Below, one piece after another: positions 10,832-22,826 of a stretch of DNA of 64,000 nucleotides; the stretch's first letter is position 1; the number at the start of each line of letters is the position of its first letter. The notes under the pieces were generated by a model. The model was not told the origin of the DNA. It saw only the letters and a program-made list of their open reading frames with translations, and did not search any database. Made by a program: the position numbers and the translations under genes. This DNA comes from Toxorhynchites rutilus septentrionalis (lineage: Eukaryota; Arthropoda; Insecta; Diptera; Culicidae), in contig NC_073746.1 of assembly GCF_029784135.1 (NCBI RefSeq), forward strand, positions 107,388,161-107,452,160, given 5' to 3'.

Positions 10832-10862
<31 letters not shown>
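10829..10862. repeat. Microsatellite (AAT)n
   Basis: Eleven uninterrupted AAT units. Confidence 0.95.
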
Positions 10863-10863
<1 letters not shown>

Positions 10864-11346
10864 AGAAAACGAAATCATACAAAAACGCAGTAAGAAAGCG
10901 AACGCTTTTCCAGCAACAACGAACAAATACCCGCAAACCCCTTCCCACAAACGATGGCTGTGAAAAATGATCTCCAAATGAGAATTCATAAATTTCATTC
11001 ACGTTTCATCCAAATGCATTTTTATTGCGCTGGAACTGTTTCCCACCCACCCCCTCACACACCGCAAGCACTCTGGTGCCTCAGTTTGTTTGTTTGCTGG
11101 GAAACAGGATTTCTAGCTTTCCTGAGCTGGCGGCTGGCTGTGTGCAGTGGCACAGGGTGCAGCATTCGGTTTCGACGATTGTTTTCCCTATCCTCACTCC
11201 CACTCGACTCGACGGAAACTCGTTCATTTCTCTCCGACGCCATCCACTACAAATCATAATGCGGAACATTTTCGGTTTGTTTTTCAACAGTGTATTTATA
11301 CGTTTCTTTTGTATTGTTTCGCCAAATGCGGTACTTTGTTCAATTG

Positions 11347-11372
11347 TGTGAGTGTGTGTGTGTGTGTGTGTT
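11347..11372. repeat. Microsatellite (TG)n
   Basis: An almost pure TG run of about 13 units with one A interruption. Confidence 0.93.
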
Positions 11373-14300
11373 TAATTTCCATTCTCTATGCAAAACTGAT
11401 ATTCCAAGGATGCGGAGAACTATACCGTTGTGTCACATCCATCGGATGCACTCATAATTGCAGTATTACGTTTCACCGGAATAAATTATAATGAAATTAA
11501 GGATATATTCTCAGAAATGAATCCTTTCTTAGAAGTTGTCGAAACAAAGTTCTTCTTCCGCATTTGGCTTATGGGGGTTTAAGCCTAATGCGTTTTCAAA
11601 CAACACCAAGCAACTTCCTTGTTAATATGCAAATGACGAAATAATTTTCGTTCGCATCCAATTCACACTCATTTATGTGCTAATTTCTGGCGATATACTT
11701 CCGCTGGGAAAAAGTTTTGTATGGATAAAACATAAAATAGCATGAGTCCTGTATGTGTATTGTCTCAATAGCTTTATTTTTCGAAAAAAACACGACTATG
11801 CAAGCTATAAATGCTTATCAGAAATATAACTTCAAATTTAGGCTGTCAACATCCTTGTGGTGACAGAACTTAGCCACCCTCGTTCTTAATTTAAAGGAAT
11901 CCCAAATCATGTATGTTGAAAAATAAACGGTGACATACTCAAAACAAACTTTTAATGGGATGACAGCCATGAGTTATTCTCGTTATAGGCGCAGTCCTTC
12001 CGGTTTATGCTCTTCACTAACTCGGGAGAAATGTGTTTACCATGACAGAAAAATAAAACTTAGGAAAACACTTTATAAAACCCACGTTCAAAATCGTTCA
12101 CGCCATCAGAGGACAACTTTCGTTACGTTTGGGGTTGCGCCTCTTTTATCAATCACTCCCTCGGAAATCTCTGATGCCCATTTCATTACGTTCCATTCCA
12201 TGCCATGCCGGATGACACTCATTTCATTCGAAATCAGCAGAAAAGTTATAGTAGATAAAATTTTATCTTTCTCCCCCGACGCCTCATTCATCAGGCGGCG
12301 TGAAGTTATACACATGCACACTAACGCGGCACACAGATACACACGCTGGCTTATTTAGGGTACACATTGTTCCCAAGCAACCCGATTCCAACGGGGCGAC
12401 GAAAACTGGGCGCGTGGGTAGGTAGATTAAAAGAAGCGAGAAATTTCGAACATATGTCGCAGATACGACTGGGTATTCCATCGCTCTAGTGGGTTAGGGA
12501 AAGGTAAATAAATTACTGGAAATTTGGGGAAAGTTTTAGTCCGCTTCTTCCACTCTCTACACACCCATACCTTGTTTCATTCGACGATTGCTCGCGTTGG
12601 AGAACAGAACTTTGGCAAAAAAAAATAATAAATATCTCTCTCTTTTTGAATGCGGATTGATCACGTTTAATTTCGACTTAACTAGGTTGTAGAATATGGA
12701 CTAAATGTAAATTAAAGTTGAATAGTCTGGTGAATTGATCCTGTATCTCATCTTCCTGTGTCTCTGGTTGCTGACTGTGGTGATTGCGATAGTTCTCGCC
12801 AAAGCAACACTTTTTCTCCATTTACAACCCAAATGTCAGCGGCCTTCGCACTAAAACTTCACGCTTACAGCTAGGATTGTCGAGCATCATTATGATGTTG
12901 TCATTCTTACTGAAACATGGCTCCGGTCCGATTTATGCAACGCTGAATTATCATCCGATTATTAACTTTTTCGTTGTGACCGTAGTGAAGCAACCAGTAG
13001 CCTCACAAGAGGTGGCGGAGTGCTTGTCGCAGTGAAATCCACACTGCATTGTACCGAGGTTTCGATACCTCATTGCAGCACGCTTGAGCAAATGGTTGTT
13101 TATGTGAAACTACCCAACCGATATTTGTACCTCCTCGGCATCTACTTTCGACCAAACTCTGAGACGGCGTTGTATTCCAACCACACTTTCGCTGTTCAGT
13201 CCTTGACGGACCGATCTTCGACTAACGATATCGTTTTATTGCTCGGCGATTATAATCTTCCTCATCCGCAGTGGGATTTTGATGAGGATGTCAACGGATA
13301 CTTGCCTGTGAATGCTTCTAGCGATCCAGAACTCGTGCTCACTGAATCCATCTCATCCCATGGCCTCGTACAAATCAACTCTATTCCGAACATCAATGGC
13401 AGACTACTTGATTTGGTTTTTACAAACGCTCCAGGTAATTTTGAAGGCCAACCGCCGATATCACCATTTCTAGCCGTAGACTCGCACCACCCACCATTCG
13501 AACTACAAATGGACATGCATAACTGTGTGCATATTTCAGCCATGACTGATCCCTTTGGCCTGGATTTTAGTCGATGTGACTTCAACTCTTTAAATAGCGT
13601 ATTTTCATTGGTCGACTGGGAGGAACTTCTTTAAGATCATACAGTTGATTCCGCCACCCATATGTTTTATGATACTCTGTTTGAGATCATATATTCGAAT
13701 GTACCCCGCCGCCACCTTTCTATTAATAGGAACACCAGGAAGCCTTGGTGGACTGCAGAGTTTCGGAGGCTGCGAAACAAACTACGTAAAGCACGCAAAC
13801 GATTCTTCATCAATAAATCAAACGAAAACCGTTAATCTCTTCGCATAGTGGAAACATATTACAAGGATCTTGTAGAGAACAGCTACAGGGCCTACCAGCT
13901 GAGGCTTGAATCTGATCTGAAACGGAACCCTTCGACGTTCTGGAAATTCGTTAGAGAACAAAGAGCGATTAATCGAGTACCACAAGTTGTCGAATACGGT
14001 AACACAACAGCAAACCTACCTGATGAAGCTGCTGATCTTTTTCGACGATTCTTCCAAAGCATGTTCAAGACTGAGCTGCCTCAACCAGGATCTGGATGTT
14101 TTCGCAACTTACCGTCCCATCATATCCACTTACCTTTCTTCGATTTTACCCATGATGAAGTATTAAGATCACTGCAAAAACTAGACGCGACGAAAGGAGC
14201 CGGAGTGGACGACTTAGCACCTATCCTGTTGAAGAACTGCCCTTCATCATTGGCCTTTCCTCTGACAATACTCTTCAACAAGTCGCTCGAGCAAAGAACA

Positions 14301-15012
14301 TTTCCTCGCCTATGGAAAACTGCAAAGATGATTCCTATCTACAAATCAGGCAGTTTGCGGCGCGTCGAAAATTACCGTAGAATATCCATCCTATATTGCC
14401 TAGGAAAGCTACTCGAATCACTCGAAGCACTGATACAGTGCTACTGTCCGCAGCGAAATCGATGATATCTGAGTTCCAGCATGGATTTGTACCCCATCGT
14501 TCCACAACGTCCAATTTATTATGCTACACCAACGTGCTCTTTCGTGAAGTTGAACACAGAAACCAAGTGGACTCTGTTTATATTGATTCCTCGAAGGCTT
14601 CCGGTATTGTTCCGCATATTCTTACGGTGAGGAAACTGAGGCACATGGGTTTTCCTGATTGGATATCCGATTGGTTGATGTCTTACCTGACCGGAAGGAA
14701 AGCTTTTGTTGAGGTGAACTCAGCACGATCCACAACATTCGATATAGCGTCCGGAGTCCCCCAAGGGAGTGTGCTGGGGCCATTGATATTTGTAATCTTC
14801 ATTAATGATTTGTGCCTACGAATATCTTCTGAAAAACTATTGTTTGCCGACGACCCTTAAATTTTCCGAGTCCACAAATCAGCTGCGGACTGCTGCAGCT
14901 TGCAGGCCGATATCGATTATCTAGCGCAGTGGTGCAAAGATAACGGCATTTGTGTGAACACAAGTAAGTGCAAGGTGATCACTTTTAGTCGTTGCTACGA
15001 GCCGATAAACTA

Positions 15013-15911
15013 CAGGGTGGGCCATTTAACGTGGAAGCATCTGGCAACCCCATAACTTTTGACAGAGATGTCAGATTAACAAATGTCATACCGCGTTGGA
15101 AGCGTCATTTCAGTACAATTTTAACCATGGAACAATACACACCTAAACAACGCGCTGAAATTGTTCAGCTGTACATTCAAAATAACTTCTCAATTGTGTT
15201 AACTAAACGTGCGTGGAAAAATAAAAATAAAGTTAAAACATCGCCTGGAGACAACACTATACGTCGATTATATGCCAAATTTATATCGTCTGGTAGTGTT
15301 GGTAATGCCAGTCATCTGTCCAGACAACGATCAAGACGTTTCGACGAGAATATTGATGCCGTTCGAGCCAGTGTTGCAGAGACTCCATCGACATCAGGTG
15401 AATGGGGAGCGTTATCGGACAATGATAACCGATTTTTATTGCCATTTGTTCGTGAAAATGAATTGGACAAATACTGGTTCCAGCAGGACGGCGCTACATG
15501 CCATACAGCGGCTGCCGCGACCAAATTATTGCGCGAAATGTTCCCCGGAAGATTAATATCGAAAAACGGCGATTATGACTGGCCACCGAGATCACCTGAT
15601 TTGGCGCCTCCTGACTTTTTTTATGGGGATATTTAAAATCCAAGGTATACACTGGTAAACCAAGGACCCTGGCTGCGCTGAAAGACAATATCCGACCGAA
15701 ACATTGGGCAAAGTGATGGAAAATGCCGAAAAAAGGGCACATTTTGCGGTCAAGGCCAGAGGCGGTCATTTACGAGATATCATAATCAAAAAGTAGTTAG
15801 AACAAATCTCCTTGGACCAAAATAAATGAATTTCAAAAAAAAAATTAAAATTCCACTTCTTTACTTTGCTATTGCAAAAACAAATCCTTCCACTTTAAAT
15901 GGCCCACCCTG
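15013..15911 (+). mobile_element. DD41D Tc1/mariner element with CAGGGTGGGCC ends, internally deleted
   Basis: The termini CAGGGTGGGCCATTTAA and its complement are flanked by TA (15011-15012, 15912-15913). At 899 bp it is shorter than the ~1.3-kb related DD41D copies here. It is inserted in the LINE ORF between codons that rejoin in phase when it is removed. Confidence 0.93.
15127..15796 (+). pseudogene. DD41D transposase, first catalytic region deleted
   Basis: ATG 15127 starts MEQYTPKQRAEIVQLYI (helix-turn-helix part). The frame stays open to 15636 but jumps from the N-terminal domain to QQDGATCHT; the segment that should hold the first aspartate (SDEAHF in the relatives) is deleted. Between the Asp of QDGATCH and the Asp of LAPPDFF I count 41 residues, the DD41D spacing described for rosa-like elements. 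A frameshift follows (FFYGDI instead of FFLWGYLKSK) and the remaining text runs to a stop at 15794-15796 (GGHLRDIIIKK). Confidence 0.88.
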
Positions 15912-16628
15912 TACCAATACAACATCGACACTTTTTTCTTGGATCGTGTACATTCTATCCGTGACTTGGGTGTTATCATGGATTCTAAGCTACGTTTCAA
16001 CGATCACCACTCTGCTGTCACCTCCAAAGCATTCTCTATCCTGGGATTTATACGTCGGAATGCGTCACAGTTCACCGACGTATATGCACTAAAGGCTTTG
16101 TACTGCAGTTTAGTGAGGATCAACTTAGAGTACGCTGCACCGGTCTGGGCCCCATAAAACGTTTCCGAGATTGTACGTATTGAACGTGTACAGAAATGTT
16201 ATATTCGCTTTGCATTGCGACGTCTCCTGTGGAATGACCCCGCCCATCTCCCCTATTACTCGGAACGTTGTAATTACTTTTCGGAGCGTTTTCGGAACGT
16301 TGTAATTACTTTTTACTTTGACAACCTTTTACTTTCGTTGTTGGAATTGCTCACGGCAAGGCGACTGAAGATGCAACGACTGATTGTATTCGACATCCTC
16401 AGTGAAAACATCGATTGTGCAGATCTCCTTCTGCATCTTCCAATAAACGTTCCTCAACGTCAGCTGCGATTCTCCACATTAATTGCTGTTCCCGGACATA
16501 GAACATGCTATGGCTACAATAACCCATTAAGTTCCTGCCTCAGAGCCATCAACAATGTTTGCCAATTTTTTTATTTCAACATGACTAAAGATTGTTTTAA
16601 AGCTAGGATTAAGAATATATCATAAGTA

Positions 16629-17656
16629 CAGGGTTTTCCAATACAACATCATTCAAATGTCCACCTAGGGCTTCCTCGCACACCTTGATCCGGAACAGAT
16701 AATTTTCGATGACTTTTCGGCACATATGGGGCGGTATCTCGGTCATAACTTCACGAATGTTGTCTTTCAAATGTTCAAGAGTTTGCGGAGAGTTGGCATA
16801 GACACGGTCTTTCACATAACCCCACAAAAAAAAAGTCTAGCGGGTTCAAATCGCATGATCTGGACGGCCAATTGGCATCACCAAAACGCGAAATTTTGCG
16901 TCCCTCAAATTTCGTTCACAATATGGCCATGTTCGGTCGTGTTGTGTGGCACGTGGCGCCGTCCTGCTGAAACCACATGTCATCCGTATCCATATCTTCA
17001 ATTCGTGGCAAAAAAAAAATCGGTTAACATGCGGCCATAGCTCTCACCATTCACAGTAACCGTCTCGCCGTCCTCATTTTCAAACAAATACGGCCCGATG
17101 ACTCCACCAGACCATAATGCGCACCAAACAGTGACTTTTGGCGGATGCAATGGCCTCTCAACAATCACGTGTAGATTTTCAGAGCTCCATATACGGAAAT
17201 TTTGGGTGCTCACATAGCCACCGAGCTCGAAATGTGCCTCATCGCTGAAGAAAATTTGATGCGAAACTTCAGCATTTTGCTGCTGTTGTTCGTTCACCCA
17301 ATCGACGTATGCCCGACGCATTCCATGGTCACCACGCTCTAATTTTTGTACCAGTTGGACTTTATATGGATGTAGGTGCAAGTCCAAATACAAAATTCGC
17401 CACAATGATGTGTTTGACAAGCCCAATTTCTGAGCACGCCGTGGAATCGAAACATTCGGGTCATCCTCCACACTGGCAGCAACAGCAGCAATTCATCATC
17501 ATTTTTATAGTATAATTTAACAAAATTAACACGTTGTGAGATGCTAAAACGATCCATATTGTAAAATGGCAGACATTCAACTAACGTTGACAGCTATGTC
17601 AAACGGTTGTCAGCGCAGGGCTGTATACTTTCGGAAGCCCGAAATGGAAAACCCTG
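16629..17656 (-). mobile_element. DD41D element family B (CAGGGTTTTCCA ends), copy A, internally deleted
   Basis: Both termini carry CAGGGTTTTCCA or its complement, flanked by TA (16627-16628, 17657-17658). At 1028 bp it lacks about 170 bp of transposase 5' sequence and the whole region between the ORF end and the terminus; the coding text runs straight into the terminal repeat (NDVVLENPVL). It is inserted just after the LINE ORF2 stop. Confidence 0.93.
16645..17557 (-). pseudogene. DD41D transposase, copy A, deleted and frameshifted
   Basis: ATG at 17557 (MDRFSISQRVNFVKLYYKND) reads into a deletion joining the first 20 codons to the SVEDDPNVSIPRRAQ region. Further down the SDEAHFELGGYV segment (first Asp) and WTANW/DANWP-type text survive. 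An expanded A run near 16824-16833 and another at 17009-17017 break the frame before the C-terminal SPQTLEHLKDNIREV. The near-intact form is at 23274-24359. Confidence 0.85.
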
Positions 17657-17949
17657 TATAACCAGTCTGTACGATACGCTTGAAGACGATGAATAAATAA
17701 ATGAATTAAAGAGTAATGTGATGATAGTAGAGCACAGTTTCTTTGTTCAAAGTTTCATATTCATATTGAACATTGTACAGTGGTCCAGGAAGTGATCGAC
17801 AGTTATTTTCTAGACAAAAACTGTCTGCGATAAAGTTGTTACATATGATAGAGGGCTCATCGAACTTTCTTATCTGTATAGATAGAGGTAAAGATAGTTC
17901 AACAATGGTCAAGCCCCAGTTATTGTGAGCATATTTGTACAACAAAGCT

Positions 17950-18235
17950 TTTGACGTAGGACTACGTCTCTCATTTCTGTACCGGGGTGTAAGTTCAAAG
18001 TTTCGAAAACGAGAAAGTGACACTGGACTGCAAGGTTTTGAATGTTAATACCTCTTTTCCGGCTGAACGGAGTGGTATGATAATCATTTAATTTGAAAGA
18101 CAAAATGTCCACTAGTTATACTATTAGTAATTATTGACCCGAAAACTTGTTACAATAGCTTTAAAATTGCCTAGATAACAGTTTATTGAAACCATATATA
18201 AACTCGCATACCCTCTGGAAATCCATTCAGTTGAT
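17950..18235 (+). promoter_or_regulatory. Histone-type core promoter region (TATA + TCAGTT)
   Basis: TATATAAA (18195-18202) is followed about 31 bp later by TCAGTT (18227-18232), matching the arthropod initiator. The upstream 240 bp includes the GACGTAGGACTACGTC palindrome (17953-17968) and a CCGGCTGAACGGAGTGGTATGA block also seen diverged at 1898-1920 and 19818-19840. An H3 relic starts 150 bp downstream, so this was probably its promoter. The inverted copy at 2691-2980 keeps the same TATA-to-initiator spacing. Confidence 0.55.
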
Positions 18236-18340
18236 CCGGCGATGTGAGATGAGGAAGGTCGCACTCAGACGCCTTTGCATTATGCTCTTCTTTCCCAATT
18301 CCATTTCTCTCCTACAATTGAGCCGAACAGATGAGTATGA

Positions 18341-18576
<236 letters not shown>

Positions 18577-18624
18577 ACAGCCGCGCTTCCACTTTCGTCA
18601 TTATCACCTTAGCTTATAATCAAC

Positions 18625-18640
18625 GACCCTTTTCAGGGAC
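18625..18640 (+). promoter_or_regulatory. Degenerate histone 3' stem-loop
   Basis: GACCCTTTTCAGGGAC lies 48 bp after the H3 relic stop. The loop and three inner pairs match the consensus, but the second pair is an A-A mismatch. A downstream CTGAAAGGAGC is present as in copy 1. Confidence 0.8.
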
Positions 18641-19025
18641 ACCAAATTTGATGGATCAGAGTTCAAAAAAAATTTTGCAGGCCGAACTGAAAGGAGCATT
18701 TAGCGAAAACTGAGGTATCGATGATAATTCGATACCGATGGGTGCCATTGACTATGGATTTGATAATGAAGAACACGATATGATATGGTGTAGTGGATAT
18801 TATCGAAGTGGATATTATATTACATATCGAATAAATCACATTTATGAAAGCAGCGTTATAAAATTATTTGTTTACGAATGCTGCAATCGATCATCGTCAT
18901 TGGGAAGTTGGAATTGTTGGGAAGCGGGTCTCATTTTTACTGTGTAATGAGGAGGAATCACGCTTAACTTTTCAATAGGACCTATCTGTTTTGATCGATT
19001 CTCTTCATCGGCATTCTCTCTAGAT
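18641..19025. other. Spacer downstream of H3 relic copy 2
   Basis: It is paralogous to 841-898 plus 1640-1830, including the uninterrupted site GAAAGGAGCATTTAGCG (18689-18705) that is occupied by insertion X at locus 1. Positions 18963-19012 recur inverted at 19624-19676, so insertion X copy 2 lies in the loop of an older inverted repeat. Confidence 0.6.
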
Positions 19026-19035
19026 AGCAACTGCC

Positions 19036-19484
19036 TTTTTTTATCCAAAATATATATTTTTATTAAGGCTCGTATGGCGTCAGCCTAACGGGGCCGGGAG
19101 ATCAATATTTCGACAATGTTTGCTTACAACTATGTTAGTAATATGTAACCGATTACTCGCGGTTGGCTCGAGGTTAGTATTACAAGTGTTCTCATAATTG
19201 GTATGTTGCAGTCTTCGATGCTCTGTACGTGTGCCCGACACAGGATACTTCCTATTGGGATGCAGCTGACCATTAATCAGCAACGCTCCCTAGTCTGTAC
19301 CCCATATCTAGCGTGGTGCGTCTTTCTCGACTCGATGAATCCAGGACAGAATGGTCACTAGCCGGCGCAATCATCAGCTCGTGTAGAGTTGTCATGAGCG
19401 GTACAACCTTTGGCTCTTGTTGAATGATCAGTGGACTGCACAACCTTTGGCCCGTGTATCTGTAAAGAGTGTGTGTATGTATTG
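19036..19484 (-). mobile_element. Retroelement-like insertion 'X', copy 2
   Basis: It is homologous to 905-1345. It is flanked by an 11-bp direct repeat GCAACTGCCTT (19027-19037 and 19499-19509), an apparent target-site duplication, and has a T run at the left end. At the right end, between the element and the second target copy, there are about three CCTTG pentamers (19485-19500). Family unknown. Confidence 0.68.
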
Positions 19485-19509
19485 CCTTGCCTTGCCTTGC
19501 AACTGCCTT

Positions 19510-20000
19510 GTAGATGGATTTTGCGAAATTTTTGTCAGATGGTTTGATAAACAAGGCTCTCTTCTTGGATTCACACCGTCGATCACATCAGGAAATGTTT
19601 TCACCGCTATGTTAATAACGGCAGAGAATGTCGACGAAGAGAATCGATCAAATCAGATAGGTTCTATTGAAAGCATGGAATCCGTTCCTTCTCAAGTGTT
19701 AATAATCCTGCCCCGGACCAACGATGATTCTAATCGTCGGGTTTGGAGAGTGGGTACTATTTGCGCTGGGTATTTCCGAGGAGGAATCGATTCTCTCTTT
19801 GAGCATTAATAATTCTTTTCCGGCTAAACTGAGTGGTATGATCATCACTTTATTCGAAAGATGAAATTTCTAAGATTTATATGGTTGTTCCTTATTTATT
19901 GGTAAGTCAACGTTAGTCCTACGTTCACCTTGCGGTTATATCAATGATATAACCCACTTTTAGTTTTTTTCTATTTTCTCTAATAACCGATATAGCGCTT
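19510..20000. repeat. H3-locus spacer and TTATATC-palindrome repeat start
   Basis: 19755-19850 matches the spacer at 1830-1925. From about 19905 a different repeat begins, with a diverged palindrome (ACGTTAGTCCTACGTT) and GGTTATATCAATGATATAACC split over 19933-19953. The same CTTGCGGTTATATC motif recurs at 53717-53740. Confidence 0.55.
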
Positions 20001-20249
20001 TTTTCTAGGTTGCGTTGGAGTCACCATGAAAAACGACTTTTTGTCTAGATTCTATTTTTCAAATTATCCGTTTGAGTTGCAAAAAATGTTTTTCCTTATT
20101 TTATTTCGATTAGTATATTTCTCTACAATAATACCATTCAATCTTTTTTCAATTTTTTTTTACTCTATTGACACATTCACACTATTTACTTTATTTTGTT
20201 AATTCTTTTTTTCGTAATGTTTTCATGATGTACTGTATTCTAATAAGTT

Positions 20250-20880
20250 GAATGATTTCATTTGATACCGATAATAAGGGGATTGCAAAAAATACATAGT
20301 CGACCATTTTATGGCTGGATTTATGTGTTTCAAATTTTAGACCAATTAGCCAACAGGAACGGGGTCAAATTTCTATACATGTGGGACAATCCTACGGACA
20401 TACAAACATACAAACAAACAGGTCAAGCTGAATTAAACTGTTTAAACAAGTTATTGGCTACTTTGTGACCGCGGCCATCTTTGATTTGGATAATTCATGA
20501 TCTAATGAGTTCTATTAGTCGAGTCATTTGATACCCATATTGATGGGTTTTGAAAAAATACACGTATCGCCATTTTGTGGTAGTGGCCATTCTGGATTTG
20601 CATTTTTCATAAATAACTGTGTTCCCCTTATCAAGCCCTTCCATTTGATACCCATATTGATGGGATTTTGAGAAAATATGTCATCCACCTTTTTGTAGCT
20701 GCCACAATCTTGGATTTCAAGTTCATACGCAGTTTTATAATAACTGTGAAAATAAAGGGGTGTTCCAAATTTCAGATCAATAGGTCAACAGGAAGGGGGT
20801 CACATTTATATTAATGTGGGACAGCGCTACATGCAAACACGTTACAAACAGGGCAAGCTAAAAAAAAATTAGCAAAAAAA
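20250..20880. repeat. Dispersed repeat with GGTCAACAGGAA-type units
   Basis: Related blocks repeat imperfectly: ATACCCATATTGATGGG at 20530 and 20650, and CAATTAGCCAACAGGAACGG (20341) against CAATAGGTCAACAGGAAGGG (20781). Each of the latter is followed by GGGGTCAAATTT or GGGGTCACATTT, ATGTGGGACA, and then an ACAAACAGG-CAAGCT end. No coding frame is present. It looks like a decayed dispersed element of unknown class. Confidence 0.55.
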
Positions 20881-22080
20881 AATTAAAAATATCTCTCCTG
20901 AAGGTTACTAGAACGTAAAATCGCGTCAAAATCAATGAAAAATCGCTTCTTCAACCTCTTTCCACTTTTTAGAAACGTGTTTTTTCAAAGATGCTTTCTT
21001 AAACACTTTTCACACATTGTTGTGCCTTTCTAGAAATTAATCGACTAATCGAAACGAACGCGTGATATGTTTCGGCCAAATTAATTTTTTTTTTCAAGAT
21101 TTGGAAACATTTTCGATAGTATCACATGAATAAAGGGCAAAGTAGCTGAGAATGGAAGACGGGTATTCTGCATAGAAATCATATTTGATGGCATTTATAT
21201 ACCCATTGCTTGCGAGTGTAGAAGTACACATCAGTGTTGTAGCTAATAATGTTGAAAAATCTTTTCAGGAGAACTGAACAAAATTAAAGTTAACAGTATA
21301 CATTGAGCAATTCCACGCCAGTTCTGCCAAGAAACAGTAAATTTTGACCCGACCCTCTCGGTTTTTCTTTTTTAAACTTGGTACTCATGATGGAAGCTAG
21401 CTAAAATCACAATTTTCATTATCATATATCAATTTAAATTAAGACTGATTTTTAAAAAGGGCGTATTCAAAATCATTGATCATGCTTTCAAAAAATTGTA
21501 CCTCAAAAGATGCCAGATTGAAATATTGAATTCGCTTATTCGGCTCTCGAAATGGGGTCCAAGCAAGGGAAGCAACGAATGAAAATTTTGTACAACGGCC
21601 TCATCGACTTTGTACGCCACAGAAATCCAATTTCTTTTGAACTGGAATACGTAAATAAATGAATACTCTCCACACAGAATCGGGCTTGATGGAGAAAATT
21701 GGAAAATAATTCCCTAAAAAATGAGAATGCTTCAAATACTTGGTAACCAAGTGTCCAAGCTGCTCAAGAGCATAGAAAGGTATGTTCACAGGTCTAAGAA
21801 AGCTTATAGCTGATCAGGAGTTTGTCAATACTGAGGCGGATCCTCGGAAAGGAGAATGTATTTTTTAAGCAACAAAAGCTACAAAAAGGAACAACTACTG
21901 CTCACTAAAGGCCCATTAGTATCGAAGAATATATAGGAAATCAGTAAACGTGGCTGAGCCTAGGGGCACGGACGGAAGCTTGACGTAGGGCTGTGATTGT
22001 TCAACAACAACTGTTCTTTTTTTTAAATATAATTTTTTCATTGTTCAGAAATCTGTTAGTTTACCTCTTTTGAAACTCCA
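20881..22080. other. Unassigned sequence
   Basis: A GAGCAATTCCACG motif at 21304 repeats the first 13 bases of the window, suggesting a dispersed repeat boundary. Otherwise there is no recognisable gene. Confidence 0.45.
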
Positions 22081-22086
22081 AATAGT

Positions 22087-22102
22087 GGCCCTGAAAAGGG
22101 CC
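22087..22102 (-). promoter_or_regulatory. Perfect orphan histone stem-loop
   Basis: On the minus strand this reads GGCCCTTTTCAGGGCC, a fully paired histone mRNA 3' stem-loop. A TTTCAAAAGAGGT downstream element-like motif follows 10-20 bp later on that strand. No histone coding text is recognisable upstream (22103-22600 on the minus strand). Confidence 0.8.
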
Positions 22103-22625
22103 GTTATATGTACTCATAACCGTCAAATGGTTTTAAAAGAAGAAAATAAGCTTCTGGCAGGAAGTTCCACTTTCTAACTTAAAATGATAATTGAATATCA
22201 GGTTGGAATGGTAGATGAAGTATATGTGGATCGATAAACAAAAAACAATTATATCGCCATTGATTACATTGAATATGAAGTTTATGGTGGAGAAACAAAA
22301 AAACAAGTTGAAAATACTGACAATTTCGTGATATTTTGATTTAAAATACGAATGAAATCATTAAGTTGCTTTATTTTTAATGGATAGCTATGGTTTTGTG
22401 ATTTCTATCTATTGTCTTATTCTTATAAAAACTCTTATTCTAAGGCATCGGGAGCAGTAGATTTTTCAGTGAAATAATGTTTGCAGACTATCACAATCTA
22501 ATCGTATTGGTTCTACTGCCCAATCTATCATAAAATGAATTGAGTCATTGAGAATTATGAATATGAATCATAAAGATTTTTAATATTTCACTCGCTTAAG
22601 ATGTTCGTCACCCCGTCATATGCAG
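22103..22625. other. AT-rich sequence, no gene
   Basis: I looked on the minus strand for a histone C-terminus feeding the stem-loop and found none. No other feature was recognised. Confidence 0.5.
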
Positions 22626-22629
22626 AAGT

Positions 22630-22826
22630 TATTCGCTAACTGGACTATCTTCAACTGGACTTATATATAACAGAGTGCACGTTAACTGGGCTGCAAAGCA
22701 GTTATGTATCAATAATATACGTCATCTTCAATTTGAAGTATTGCTTTTGCTGCTTTGCAGTCCAATTAGCGAGTAAAATTCGATAATTATATTGATTTTC
22801 TGGCCCAATTAACGAACGATCACTGT
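22630..22826. mobile_element. pogo/Tigger-like MITE (decayed)
   Basis: Inverted sequence pairs face each other: TTCGCTAACTGGAC at the left against GGCCCAATTAACGAACGATCACTG at the right, and inside CTGGGCTGCAAAGCAG against CTGCTTTGCAGTCCAATTAGCGA. The right end runs into CACTG-TA. No coding capacity. The family assignment is tentative. Confidence 0.5.

Larger units (their letters stand above)
9696..12779. other. Unassigned region with microsatellites
   Basis: No gene was recognised. Contents: an (AAT)n run at about 10829-10862, a (TG)n run at about 11347-11372, and otherwise low-repeat sequence with a somewhat higher GC content around 11030-11250. The frames at 11930-12358 and 10672-10998 are not recognisable proteins. 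The lack of obvious transposon text compared with the flanks suggests intron or intergenic host DNA. Confidence 0.5.
12815..16623 (+). pseudogene. LINE ORF2: AP-type endonuclease plus reverse transcriptase, multiply broken
   Basis: Endonuclease text begins around YNPNVSGLRTK (12829) and includes TETWLRSDLC, LLLGDYNLPHPQW (13238-13275 region) and VDSHHPPFEL. The frame is open 13020-13634. The RT part includes KGAGVDDLAPILLKN, MIPIYKSGSLRRVENYR, QHGFVPHRSTTSNLL, the first aspartate in VYIDSSKASG (normally KAFD), SGVPQGSVLGPLIF and FADD (14843-14854), followed at once by a frameshift. After the first nested insertion it resumes RDLGVIMDSKLRF, ALKALYCSLV and runs to a stop at 16622. A small tandem duplication (CGGAACGTTGTAATTAC twice, 16261-16310) adds another lesion. 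It is not functional. Confidence 0.87.
12780..17703 (+). mobile_element. Jockey/CR1-like non-LTR retrotransposon with two nested insertions
   Basis: Endonuclease, reverse transcriptase and C-terminal regions of one LINE ORF2 can be followed from about 12820 to 16623, then a 3' end with GATGAATAAATAAATGAAT near 17688. Two DD41D elements sit inside it (15013-15911 and 16629-17656). Removing the first with one TA joins EPINY to QYNIDTF in the same frame. Removing the second puts ACCAGTCTGT directly after the ORF stop, a normal 3' UTR. The LINE was therefore there first. Confidence 0.88.

Noticed and set aside
11930..12358. 142-codon open frame
   Set aside because: Composition and content look random; no homology recognised and no start context or neighbouring exons.
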